Assembly: GCA_002499015.1 (NCBI GenBank)
Contig: DAJY01000098.1
Location: 1 to 64,000, forward strand
Reading direction: 5' to 3'
DNA: 64,000 bases
Source of the DNA: Euryarchaeota archaeon UBA242
GTDB lineage: Archaea; Thermoplasmatota; Poseidoniia; Poseidoniales; Poseidoniaceae
In this document: positions 17,948-31,682 of the stretch, in pieces
Layout of the letters: every line of letters begins with the position of its first letter
Numbering within the stretch: the first letter of the stretch is position 1
Position numbers and translations under genes: made by a program
Notes under the pieces: generated by a model
Told to the model about the DNA's origin: nothing
Database searches by the model: none
The model's input: the letters and a program-made list of their open reading frames with translations, nothing else

Positions 17948-18616
17948 ATGAAAACTCTCCCATCACATGCGGTATCCCTAATACCCACCGCTAACGGTGC
18001 CTATTTCATGAGAGATGATGTTGAGTCGATTGTGGAAGAGCGTCTTTCAGTATTTGATGACGAACCTGACTTGAACGATTGGTTCGAAGTAATGTGCGGT
18101 GCAGCGATGGCCGTGCTAGGAATTTTCCATTTGATTAGCCCCGGAAATCTGGTTGATCCTGACGTTATGCGCTGGTTTGCAGCGGCCGTCGTTGCCGCCG
18201 GTGCTGTTTGGGCTGGTCATGGTTTGAAAGATATGGCTGTTAAAGAAATACGCCGTTCAATCGCAATACTAGAAGTTGCGCCTGCCAGTTCAGGTGTAAA
18301 CCATGGATTAATTCGTGATGTTCTCCTAAACCCAGATGCATACAAGGAATTCCTTGTTGAAGCATATAGTTCAGCATGGGAAGATGGAATAATTACCGAA
18401 GAAGAATTAGCAGAATTAAAATCATTCCAACAAGCTTTGGGTATCACTGATGCCGAAGCAGCAGAAATGAACGTTAAGGCAGCCATTAAATCGGCTGCAA
18501 AAGATGGAAAAATCACTAAAAAAGAATCGGAGTCTATCAAGAAGGCAGCAAAAGAATCGAAACTAGAAGAATCTGATATCGAGAAAGCGATCGATGAAGC
18601 ACTAGAAAAGAAGTGA
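17948..18616 (+). CDS. Membrane protein with TerB-like cytoplasmic domain
   Basis: 222-residue protein from the ATG at 17948. Residues about 42-60 (EVMCGAAMAVLGIFHLI) and about 72-92 (MRWFAAAVVAAGAVWAG) form a two-helix membrane hairpin. The C-terminal 110 residues are acidic and helical, with repeated EF-like units EDGIITEEELAELKSF and KDGKITKKESESIKK, a pattern seen in TerB-like domains of stress and metal response proteins. An upstream TTG would extend the frame by 36 residues across the promoter and is rejected. It ends 4 bp from the convergent membrane protein gene. Function unknown; the TerB likeness is by eye. Confidence 0.65.
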   Translation: MKTLPSHAVSLIPTANGAYFMRDDVESIVEERLSVFDDEPDLNDWFEVMCGAAMAVLGIFHLISPGNLVDPDVMRWFAAAVVAAGAVWAGHGLKDMAVKEIRRSIAILEVAPASSGVNHGLIRDVLLNPDAYKEFLVEAYSSAWEDGIITEEELAELKSFQQALGITDAEAAEMNVKAAIKSAAKDGKITKKESESIKKAAKESKLEESDIEKAIDEALEKK

Positions 18617-18620
18617 TTCA

Positions 18621-20660
18621 TCAATTCCATTTGGATTGCGTAAATATTGTTTCCGCTAGTTCGATTGCACCCTTGTACCTCACATACTCAATTCGTGTTG
18701 CTACTAGGCATAAGACAAAACCAAGTACTGCAATTAATACCGAATTGTCCATCAATCCACCTGCATTCCGTACCAATTTAGCATCCGGAATATCTGCGAG
18801 GTCAAATCCTTGTGATTCTGTGAATCTAACATCCAACAAATCCAATTCACAATCACATAATGTGACAGAAATTCTTTCTGGGAATAATGCAGACTGTAAT
18901 TTGGACCACTCGCCTTGTGAAATAAATGAGGGTCTAGTACCCCAAGCAGGTACTGAAACCGCCCCGGTTGAACTCGTTCCAACCATGTCAACTTCAAGAT
19001 GGAAGATGGATGACGATGGTTCCTCGTCAACCACCATCAATGCTTCCAAAATTAGAAGGTCCAATAATAACGAACGCCCAGCGAGTAGGATGAATTTCAC
19101 AGTCTGTTGTTCTAGCATTCCTTGATCGGTGGTTTGTGCACCACCTTCTGCGACTTGCGAAAATATGGCCTTATCTATTCTGAATGACTGTAATTCGGGA
19201 ATCAATAATTGGTATCTTCCATCGGGTAGTGGATATGCTTTTTCAACATTTAATCTCAGTTTGAACGTCTCACCATCTAACATACCCCAAGTAGAACCAG
19301 TATGCTCAACCAAGGTTTGCTGTGGAACTCCAGGATAAGATACATCCCATAATTGTTGTAATCTCATATCTATCATTTCATCAAATGAAATTTCATCTTC
19401 GAGTTGAACCTCGTCTGCTAATGCCCATATTGGACTAATTATACCACCAAAAAGCAGGAGTATAACACCGGGTGTAAAGAGTCCGAAACGAACTGTTGCT
19501 GATGTTGTTAAGCGTAGTGCTCCGAAGCCAAAACCGAGAAAAGATAGAATGCTTAGCATCAATAACGGGCTACTAGTTCTTTGCAGATTTATTGCCGTTA
19601 CAGAGTCATCGATTATTGCAGAACCTGCAGGGAAATAGGACTCACTTTCAAAACCATTAGGATCTATTGGCCCCATTCCTTCGAATCCTAATAATCCAGC
19701 CCAAGAATATGATTGAAATGCGCCTGCCTTACCACCGAAGCATAGATTGTATTGACCTACTGGTAATGCCCTCCAGCGATATGAAATTCTAGTTTCCTCC
19801 TCATCCTCTTCAAATATTATTTCTGGTTGTCCAGATAGCCTCCCATTTGGTGTTATTAAATCTGGTAAACCATGAGACTGTTCAATTTCAATTGGCACTG
19901 GTTGCCAAATAATAATCACTTTCAACAATTCATGTTCTTCGATTTCAAATGTCCAACAATCTCTATCATTTTCAACCAATGCACCATAATGCACAGTTTC
20001 AAATTCATCTTCTATTGGATTAGAATCACTTGATGGCTCATCACTATTTGCTTCTTCGATATTTTGTGACCATGGAATTGTCAATTCTAACAATGAATTA
20101 CCCCAAAGATGTAGTTCCCAGGTACTTGGCCTATCGATTGTAAATGTCAGTCTTAAGCGCACATTTTGCCCTGCCCACAGCAACCTTTCATTTTGTAAAT
20201 CAAGTACTTCATCATTTATTCTATAGGGTTCATTAGCGGTTTGAGAAGGAATGTTCTGAGCAGGAAAATTCCAATCCGTGACACTATTTCCGATGATTAA
20301 AGAGACATCTAATTCTGGTCGAGTCCAACCTGTTAGATCTTCTCTCAAACGTAAATCAATTACCATTTCATCCAAAATATCTGGCAGTAATGCTAATTCT
20401 ATTTGTCTCGGTTCCATTTCAAATTCCAAAGTTACTTTCTTTGATTGTCCTGGAGTTGTCACCACATCTTGAGATATCATTTCTTCACCTGTTGCTGCAG
20501 TAGATGATAATGAACAATTCTCAATATCATCACAGGCTAAAAACAAGTTCCCCCCATTTGTACTGTCGGTTAATCCTGCTGAAGAGATTGGAATCATAGA
20601 TGAAAGCAGAACGCAGAGAAATAATATTGTCAACGAAGTTGACCTAGACTCCGCTCTCAT
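18621..20660 (-). CDS. Large membrane-anchored protein of unknown function
   Basis: 679 residues. A signal peptide covers about 1-29 (SLTILFLCVLLSSMIPISSAG). An extracellular, probably beta-rich region of about 320 residues follows; it includes the segments VTLEFEMEPRQIELAL and LRLTFTIDRPSTWELHLWG and an acidic stretch. Then come two membrane segments, LLMLSILSFLGFGFGAL and FGLFTPGVILLLFGGIISPI. A second soluble domain of about 200 residues (WDVSYPGVPQQTLVEHTGS onward) is followed by a last membrane helix, VLIAVLGFVLCLVATR. The layout suggests a cell-envelope sensor or assembly factor, but no family was recognised. It is a monocistronic gene between convergent and same-strand neighbours. Confidence 0.7.
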   Translation of the reverse strand: MRAESRSTSLTILFLCVLLSSMIPISSAGLTDSTNGGNLFLACDDIENCSLSSTAATGEEMISQDVVTTPGQSKKVTLEFEMEPRQIELALLPDILDEMVIDLRLREDLTGWTRPELDVSLIIGNSVTDWNFPAQNIPSQTANEPYRINDEVLDLQNERLLWAGQNVRLRLTFTIDRPSTWELHLWGNSLLELTIPWSQNIEEANSDEPSSDSNPIEDEFETVHYGALVENDRDCWTFEIEEHELLKVIIIWQPVPIEIEQSHGLPDLITPNGRLSGQPEIIFEEDEEETRISYRWRALPVGQYNLCFGGKAGAFQSYSWAGLLGFEGMGPIDPNGFESESYFPAGSAIIDDSVTAINLQRTSSPLLMLSILSFLGFGFGALRLTTSATVRFGLFTPGVILLLFGGIISPIWALADEVQLEDEISFDEMIDMRLQQLWDVSYPGVPQQTLVEHTGSTWGMLDGETFKLRLNVEKAYPLPDGRYQLLIPELQSFRIDKAIFSQVAEGGAQTTDQGMLEQQTVKFILLAGRSLLLDLLILEALMVVDEEPSSSIFHLEVDMVGTSSTGAVSVPAWGTRPSFISQGEWSKLQSALFPERISVTLCDCELDLLDVRFTESQGFDLADIPDAKLVRNAGGLMDNSVLIAVLGFVLCLVATRIEYVRYKGAIELAETIFTQSKWN

Positions 20661-20721
20661 AGTACTTGCTGATAGACTTCTGCTTTGAATTAGCCGATTA
20701 TTTGCGTAAAAAGTAAACTGC

Positions 20722-21261
20722 TCATTCTGGTTGCACTTTCTTATCGATTAATATTGTACAACAATGTCTGCATTTGTATTTTCTATTGCCTCGTTTTTGC
20801 CGAGGATATGATTTTTCACAAGTTTTGCAAACCCAAAGCCATTTCGCATTTGCTAATCTCAATGATTCTGTGAAATTTGGCCCATCTAACTCATTAGTAG
20901 TGCCTGGCCATGAATTTTCTAAGGCTCTGAAAATAGAATTATGCGCTCTCCAGCCAAGTGCGTGAATATATTCATGATGCAAGACAAATGCTGCATATGC
21001 TTTCCATTCATCCTTCAATAAAGATGGATGAAGATCTATCACTTCCACATCAAAAACGGTCAGTTGATTGAGATTGACGCCCCTTTTCCATCTTGTAACC
21101 CCATGTCTTTGAGTTGCATTTCTTCTCAACACACCGAGTGGTATTTCGGCCAACTTTTCAACATCTTCATTCTGCCATGCTGGCATGTCTTTCATTATGT
21201 GTATGACATCATCCCGCAACTGCAACAAAGCAGCATAAGCAATGCCATTTGCTTTGGCCAA
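20722..21261 (-). CDS. SprT-like zinc metalloprotease
   Basis: 179-residue SprT-family protein. The zinc-binding HEYIH motif is at residues 96-100, with a further histidine at 107 (GWRAHNSIF), and the C-terminus has a zinc ribbon, CKTC and CRHC separated by a basic stretch. SprT/Spartan proteins in eukaryotes cleave DNA-protein crosslinks; archaeal and bacterial members are less studied. The start is a TTG at 21261 supported by GAGGTGA about 6 nt upstream; the ATG between them is out of frame. This site overlaps the end of the thioesterase gene, so the two are probably coupled. A role in protein-DNA crosslink repair is inference. Confidence 0.78.
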   Translation of the reverse strand: MAKANGIAYAALLQLRDDVIHIMKDMPAWQNEDVEKLAEIPLGVLRRNATQRHGVTRWKRGVNLNQLTVFDVEVIDLHPSLLKDEWKAYAAFVLHHEYIHALGWRAHNSIFRALENSWPGTTNELDGPNFTESLRLANAKWLWVCKTCEKSYPRQKRGNRKYKCRHCCTILIDKKVQPE

Positions 21262-21270
21262 GTCATCACC

Positions 21271-21738
21271 TCAATTCCAACGATGATAAGCAGGATGGCC
21301 TTCTTTTACTGCCACGAATAACCCGCTACCTGTAGCACAGACCTTGCCATTCGCCTCTAACAATAATTCGATTTCAGCCCTGTCATCTTTTAATTCCTTT
21401 ACCTGACTTGTAATTACCAATTCACAATCTTTTGGCGTAGGGCGGCGTAAATTTACAGAATATGAAGCTGTTACAGTACATGGAGGCTCTTTCAATCCTT
21501 GGGCCTCCATAATGGCAATTGCAGCAGTCCAATTACCATGGCAATCTAACAGTGTGCCGATGATTCCACCATTTATCATACCTGGGAATGCCTGATGGTG
21601 TTCTTCTGGAGTGAAATTTAGCGTCAATCCGTTGTCAATACGATGGCTATCAATCTTCAAACCCTTGTCATTTGCAGGCCCACAGCCAAAGCAAATTGAC
21701 TTGGCAGCATATTGACGTTGCACTCCGACTCCGCTCAT
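21271..21738 (-). CDS. PaaI-like hotdog-fold thioesterase
   Basis: 155-residue acyl-CoA thioesterase-like protein of the hotdog fold. The family signature is seen in EHHQAFPGMINGGIIGTLLD, where the G-x-x-x-G-G-I-I-x-x-L-x-D pattern carries the catalytic acid, followed by a strand ending in ASYSVNLRRPTP and VCATGSGLFVAV. An N-terminal C-F-G-C-G-P motif is typical of one subgroup. It probably hydrolyses acyl-CoA esters in the cytoplasm; substrate unknown. It is upstream of the SprT-like gene, which begins about 10 nt after its stop. Confidence 0.82.
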   Translation of the reverse strand: MSGVGVQRQYAAKSICFGCGPANDKGLKIDSHRIDNGLTLNFTPEEHHQAFPGMINGGIIGTLLDCHGNWTAAIAIMEAQGLKEPPCTVTASYSVNLRRPTPKDCELVITSQVKELKDDRAEIELLLEANGKVCATGSGLFVAVKEGHPAYHRWN

Positions 21739-21829
21739 GTTGGTGGCTTATGCTCAAAGTCTATGTTTGCTTTGGTGATTCATCCCGAAGAAGCGTAGTA
21801 TTGATGGCCAATGAATGAAAGGACTGTTC

Positions 21830-23155
21830 ATGGGTGACAAGGAGAAGGCCAAGAAGACCAAAGTTCGCGTCGCCTTGGAAATACCCAAAATACGCAGAAT
21901 GGCCATCGAAGAAGCAATGTCAACCCATGAGCCCGAAGCACATCCAGAGTGGGATAGAGGGGCTGAATGGAATGATGTACGATTCTACAGAAAGCGCGTT
22001 AAACCCGGAACATTAAGAACAATTAAATTACCTCTATTAGAAGTCCAATTGGGTGAATCTTGGCCAATTCCTGTAACGATATTACATGGCATCCGTCCAG
22101 GTCCTACTGTTACTATTCTCGGAGCGATTCATGGCGATGAATTAACTGGCCCAAGCGCATGCACTCATCTATTGAGCAATGCTTTTACCGATATTGGTAA
22201 GGCACTAGATCCAACACATTTGGCAGGAACTATTCGAATCGTTCCAGTGGTTAACCTTCCTGGATATCGTGAAAAATCTAGATACTTTCCGGATGGAAGA
22301 GATTTGAACCGTCAATTCCCTGGAGATTTTAAAGGAGCCACTACAAGAAGGGTTTCTGCTCAAATATCACGCCATTTAATTGAAGGTTCTGATGCGATAA
22401 TAGACCTACATAGCGCTGCAAAGGGCAGAGATAATATGCCACAAATAAGGGCCGACCTAGCCCATGTAGGCTCAAACTTACTTGCAAAGTCTTTCGGTAT
22501 TGAAATAATTTTGGACTCGAAACCACCAAAAGGTTCTCTACGTAAACTTGCAAACTCCATGGATATTCCTTCAATTACCTATGAAGCTGGTGGTGCAGAT
22601 TTATTAGACCATGAATCTGTCAAAGTTGCAATACATGGTGTACTAAATTCTCTAAGGATTATGAAAATGATTCCGGGCAAGCCAAATAGACCAAAATTCA
22701 GAGTTTTAGCTTCCGGTTCGAGTTGGATCCGTGCTGGGGAGGGTGGATTGCTTGATATGTTTGTTAGTGCAGGGACATTGATGAAAAACGGAGAAGTTAT
22801 CGCCAGTATTACCGATCCGGCAACACCGGGATTGACCGTTGATGTCGTCGCACCTGAAGACGGTTTAGTAATTGGCGCAGCAACAAATCCTTTTACCTCA
22901 GCAGGAATGCCAGTAGGTCATTTTTTGCCAATCTCTAAACATCTAAAATTATTAGAACAACAAATAGATGAAAATGGCCGATTCATCACATGTGGATCGC
23001 AAGGAGAACCATCTTGGAGAGAAGAATCCGATGTTGATGAATTCGCACTGGAAGGCGAATGGAGTGATGAAGGTGTTGATTCAGAATGGACTTCTTCAAA
23101 AATAGACGATGATGTTGATACCGATGGAATCGGTGATAGTGAAGAAGATAATTGA
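21830..23155 (+). CDS. Succinylglutamate desuccinylase/aspartoacylase (AspA/AstE)-like zinc deacylase
   Basis: Zinc-dependent M14-related deacylase. Ligand motifs are GAIHGDELTGP (H-x-x-E type), the substrate-binding DLNRQFPG, and IDLHSAAKG with the third zinc ligand. A beta-barrel-like C-terminal domain follows (about 300-385), then an acidic tail of about 50 residues rich in Asp and Glu. The ATG at 21830 with AAAGGA upstream is preferred to an ATG at 21815. 441 residues. Family members deacylate N-acyl amino acids; the substrate here is unknown. It stands alone, convergent with the isopropylmalate synthase-like gene. Confidence 0.8.
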   Translation: MGDKEKAKKTKVRVALEIPKIRRMAIEEAMSTHEPEAHPEWDRGAEWNDVRFYRKRVKPGTLRTIKLPLLEVQLGESWPIPVTILHGIRPGPTVTILGAIHGDELTGPSACTHLLSNAFTDIGKALDPTHLAGTIRIVPVVNLPGYREKSRYFPDGRDLNRQFPGDFKGATTRRVSAQISRHLIEGSDAIIDLHSAAKGRDNMPQIRADLAHVGSNLLAKSFGIEIILDSKPPKGSLRKLANSMDIPSITYEAGGADLLDHESVKVAIHGVLNSLRIMKMIPGKPNRPKFRVLASGSSWIRAGEGGLLDMFVSAGTLMKNGEVIASITDPATPGLTVDVVAPEDGLVIGAATNPFTSAGMPVGHFLPISKHLKLLEQQIDENGRFITCGSQGEPSWREESDVDEFALEGEWSDEGVDSEWTSSKIDDDVDTDGIGDSEEDN

Positions 23156-23166
23156 ATTTATCATCT

Positions 23167-24423
23167 TCAATTACTATTGAATGAATCAACTGCTTGATGA
23201 ATTTCTTTATCAGTCATATTCCTTCTTTGACTCTTAGCAATTTCAAACAGATGAACCACTAGTTCTTCGTTTACTTCTATTCCCTTTTGTTCAAGCCACC
23301 AAATGATGTTAGAACGGCCGGCCATATGACCGATGCGAATAACTTGCTTTAATCCAAAATCAGCAGCAGGGACACCAGAATAAACCCTGTCAGCAAGCCA
23401 TTGGTCGCCTTTTTTCATCGCTTTAATTACCGCTGAAGCATGAACACCTGTTCCAGTTTCAAAAGCATCTCTCCCGAATACTGGATAATTATGTGGCAAT
23501 GGAACTTCAATATACTCATTTGCTTTCTTTACATATTCATTTAGTAAAGTCAAATCATTATCAATAGCGCCCATTAACTTCAAATTGACCAGTGTTTGGT
23601 CAAGAGGAGCATTACCTGCTCTTTCTCCAACTCCCAAAGCAGTACCATGGATTACATCTGCGCCTGCTTCAACAGCTGCAATGTTATTGGCTACTCCCAA
23701 ACCTCTGTCTTGATGACCGTGCCAATTAACTTCGATTTCACTTCTCATGTATCCGGAATCTTTTATCACTTCTTCATCGATGAAATTTAGTAACTTTTTG
23801 ACGCCATTAGGCGTTACATGTCCACATGTATCACATACACATAGGCGCCTTACACCCAATTCCATTGCTCTTTGATAAATCATTTTGACATCTTTCGGCT
23901 TTGACCGAGTTGTATCTTCGGTAACAAACATAACAGGAACATCATTTTCAACTGCGAATGACACTGCTGTTTCCATCGTTGACAATAATTTTTCTATTGT
24001 CCACCCTTCTGTGAATTGACGTATTGGACTGGTTCCTAAAAATGCACTTGCTTGGATTTCGATTCCATGCTTTTGTTGTAAATCGACCAGTGGCTGAATA
24101 TCACTCATCAATGTTCTAACAGCAGCACCTGGTCTTATCGAAAAATTATTCTCAGTGATATGACTTAGCATTGCATCAATATGCTCAAGATGGAATGGAC
24201 CCGCTCCAGGCAACCCGAGATCTACTTTTTGAATTCCCAACTTTTCCATATAGCCCAACAATTCAATTTTTTGTGGAATCGTCGGATTACGCGCACTTGG
24301 ACTCTGCAATCCGTCTCTCAGTGTCTCATCATCAAACCAAATCCCGTGCGGGTGGTTATTTGAGTCTCGAGAAATATCATATTCGACTCTATTCCAATCA
24401 AAAATCAGTGCACGCTCATCCAT
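23167..24423 (-). CDS. Isopropylmalate/homocitrate synthase family protein
   Basis: 418-residue TIM-barrel enzyme of the HMGL-like family that condenses acetyl-CoA with a 2-oxo acid. Motifs are DDETLRDGLQSPS (metal-binding Asp and catalytic Arg), the HGHQDRGLGVANN segment with the H-x-H metal ligands, and GERAGNAPLDQ. It lacks the roughly 130-residue leucine-feedback domain of canonical LeuA. The ATG at 24423 has AGGTGA about 10 nt upstream. No leucine, lysine or methanogenesis gene is nearby, so the 2-oxo acid cannot be told: isopropylmalate, citramalate, homocitrate and Re-citrate synthase activities are all possible. Confidence 0.78.
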   Translation of the reverse strand: MDERALIFDWNRVEYDISRDSNNHPHGIWFDDETLRDGLQSPSARNPTIPQKIELLGYMEKLGIQKVDLGLPGAGPFHLEHIDAMLSHITENNFSIRPGAAVRTLMSDIQPLVDLQQKHGIEIQASAFLGTSPIRQFTEGWTIEKLLSTMETAVSFAVENDVPVMFVTEDTTRSKPKDVKMIYQRAMELGVRRLCVCDTCGHVTPNGVKKLLNFIDEEVIKDSGYMRSEIEVNWHGHQDRGLGVANNIAAVEAGADVIHGTALGVGERAGNAPLDQTLVNLKLMGAIDNDLTLLNEYVKKANEYIEVPLPHNYPVFGRDAFETGTGVHASAVIKAMKKGDQWLADRVYSGVPAADFGLKQVIRIGHMAGRSNIIWWLEQKGIEVNEELVVHLFEIAKSQRRNMTDKEIHQAVDSFNSN

Positions 24424-24528
24424 TTCAATTCACCTAATTGCCACGACAAGACGCCGCCGCGTTCAATGACAACAACTCACTATGTTTGAAGTCGTCGCAA
24501 CGAAGCGCTTACAGAAAAATCTAGGCAA

Positions 24529-29689
<5,161 letters not shown>

Positions 29690-30523
29690 GTGAGCGTTAA
29701 GAATGGACGGCAGGTCGCTCAAATCATGGCTGACCCAAATGTGTGTGTCTCTCTTGAAGCGACCACAGTGAAAGAAGTGATGGACGAAGCGGCACGAGCG
29801 AATCTTGCTGGTGCTGATATGGTCGAGATTCGATTTGACAGATTGTACCTTATCAAGCCTCAAGCCACTATATCTGAAAATGCAGAAGGCGAGAGAGTAT
29901 CCTATACACCCCCTGCTGTTGAATGGGATACACGTGAGTTCGAATCAATTAATGTTGAAAGTTGTCTGGAATCTATCAAAGAAGGAATTCCATTACCCGT
30001 AATATTCTCATTGAGGTCAGTTCGCGAAGGTGGGTTTTTCATCGGTACTGAAGAGCAGCGCCTTGAGATTCTAGCTCAAGCAATCGCTTCTGGAATCTCA
30101 TGGGTTGACCTTGAGACCAGTATTGAAGAAAAGGCTAGAGCAGGCCTCCTAGAGGCTGCTAAGGCGGCTAAGTGCCAAGTTGTTGCTTCTACACACAATA
30201 ATGAATCTATGCCATCCGCTGCAGAGATTTCTGAGCTGGTACGCTCAAATAAGGACCTCGGCGACATTGTTAAGTTCTGTGGAAGAGTATCAGATCATCA
30301 AGATGCACTACAAATTATTCACGCATCACAAGAACTCGCTGATGACAACATTCAATTCAGTTTGATGGGTTTGGGCAATGGTGGAGATTGGGCACGTATT
30401 CACGCACCAATTCTTAATCAACATATCGTTTATGCAACAATGTTAAACGAATTTAGATTAAATGAGAAGGGTTTGGTCAATGTCAATGATCTAAGAGATG
30501 CCTGGACGCTTCTCGACTACTGA
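29690..30523 (+). CDS. aroD: Type I 3-dehydroquinate dehydratase
   Basis: Third step of the shikimate pathway: dehydration of 3-dehydroquinate through a Schiff base. Residues visible are EIRFD (substrate-binding Glu-x-Arg), FSLRSVREGG, the catalytic histidine in VVASTHN, the Schiff-base lysine in DIVKFCGRV, and the C-terminal substrate loop region. 277 residues with a GTG start at 29690; an ATG at 29726 would give 265 residues, begin nearer the conserved core (VCVSLEA), and has AGGTCG upstream, so the start is undecided. It is a single gene after the long gap; no other shikimate gene is in the window. Confidence 0.88.
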   Translation: MSVKNGRQVAQIMADPNVCVSLEATTVKEVMDEAARANLAGADMVEIRFDRLYLIKPQATISENAEGERVSYTPPAVEWDTREFESINVESCLESIKEGIPLPVIFSLRSVREGGFFIGTEEQRLEILAQAIASGISWVDLETSIEEKARAGLLEAAKAAKCQVVASTHNNESMPSAAEISELVRSNKDLGDIVKFCGRVSDHQDALQIIHASQELADDNIQFSLMGLGNGGDWARIHAPILNQHIVYATMLNEFRLNEKGLVNVNDLRDAWTLLDY

Positions 30524-30559
30524 TTTGTCTCTTTCTTGGGAAAGCGAATCGATTTCACC

Positions 30560-31627
30560 CTATTGAATAGGTGGTGGAAGCAATTGTTCCGGCATAGGCG
30601 GTATTGCTTTAGTTTGAGTCTCATAAACGATTGGAGGTGGAATCTCCAGTAAAGGTACCAGTTCTTCTTGCTTTGGTGCTAATCCAGCCCCCATATATTT
30701 GCGATTAACAATTATTGGTGCTATCATCATACACCCTACAATGCCCAAGAAAGCAATAGAAACTGTCCAAGGTGGCAAAATGAATGAACGCAGCGTGGTT
30801 ACTATTGACACATCTGCATTTACAATCTTATTCGGAGCCTCAGCATCCGAGTCATGAGAGTTATCCCACGTATCAACCACTACATAGAAATCTTCCCAAT
30901 TGCTACCTCCGAATAAATTATTATAGATTTCTGGAGCATCTAGACTAACCGACATTACAACTTCATCCATATTTTCATATTCATGCGCATCCCTAAAAGT
31001 GCGCCATCCCAGAATGTCAAAACTTCTCCATTCAGGAGGGATGTTTTTGAAACTCTCTTCGACATCCCCCCACCAATCATAACTGCTATGGCTACGCGAA
31101 TATGATTGCGTGTATGAGTCATATTGACTAGTAGTCATCAAGTATACATCACCAAATGCGGGAACTATTTCATCATCGATTATATGAGTCAATGTGACAC
31201 AAATAGTAGTCCTGTGGTTGCTTGAAAGATTAAGACGCAATGCACCTACACTATCATTTCCAATTTTCATAAAAGTGCTATAATCTTCAGCAAGTGGTGT
31301 CAGTACATTATTTTGCCAATTGTTTTGATACATGTAAGGCTGTTCCGGACTTAGTGGATAATCATCTTGATTGTTGTTATCTGATTCAGGGGGTTTCATA
31401 TCTCCGTCTTCATAATAATAGTCTTCTTCATAATAATAATCATTATAAGAGTTTTGAAATGGTACTTCCGCTACTCTCTGTATTGTTTCATTCCAAACTA
31501 CTGGCTGCCAATCACCTGAACATGCACTAGCGGCTTGAGCGTTAGAAATAATACCCCCTCCAGTGAATCCACTAGAAGTGAGAGGGATCAGGACCAACAT
31601 TGTCACTAAAATCGTCACTATACGCAC
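30560..31627 (-). CDS. Secreted, membrane-anchored protein of unknown function
   Basis: 355 residues with a GTG start. A signal peptide (about 1-30, ILVTMLVLIPLTSSGF) is followed by an extracellular region of about 260 residues with a low-complexity Tyr/Glu/Asp stretch (NDYYYEEDYYYEDGD) and a domain with LRLNLSSNHRTTICVTLTHI and DVYLMTTSQYDSYTQSY. A membrane helix (WTVSIAFLGIVGCMMIAPIIV) and a short proline-rich cytoplasmic tail close it. It follows the large PKD protease gene on the same strand, separated by an 8-bp inverted repeat. No family was recognised; a surface role is inferred from topology. Confidence 0.65.
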   Translation of the reverse strand: MRIVTILVTMLVLIPLTSSGFTGGGIISNAQAASACSGDWQPVVWNETIQRVAEVPFQNSYNDYYYEEDYYYEDGDMKPPESDNNNQDDYPLSPEQPYMYQNNWQNNVLTPLAEDYSTFMKIGNDSVGALRLNLSSNHRTTICVTLTHIIDDEIVPAFGDVYLMTTSQYDSYTQSYSRSHSSYDWWGDVEESFKNIPPEWRSFDILGWRTFRDAHEYENMDEVVMSVSLDAPEIYNNLFGGSNWEDFYVVVDTWDNSHDSDAEAPNKIVNADVSIVTTLRSFILPPWTVSIAFLGIVGCMMIAPIIVNRKYMGAGLAPKQEELVPLLEIPPPIVYETQTKAIPPMPEQLLPPPIQ

Positions 31628-31635
31628 TATTGTCT

Positions 31636-31667
31636 ACCCCCTACATACATTCCAAGACATAGGGGGT
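31636..31667. promoter_or_regulatory. 8-bp inverted repeat between two surface-protein genes
   Basis: ACCCCCTA (31636-31643) and TAGGGGGT (31660-31667) are exact reverse complements with a 16-nt spacer. A minus-strand TATA-like TTATATCC lies near 31671-31678, which would place transcription initiation inside the spacer; an operator is then more likely than a terminator. Confidence 0.45.
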
Positions 31668-31682
31668 TGATGGATATAACGC

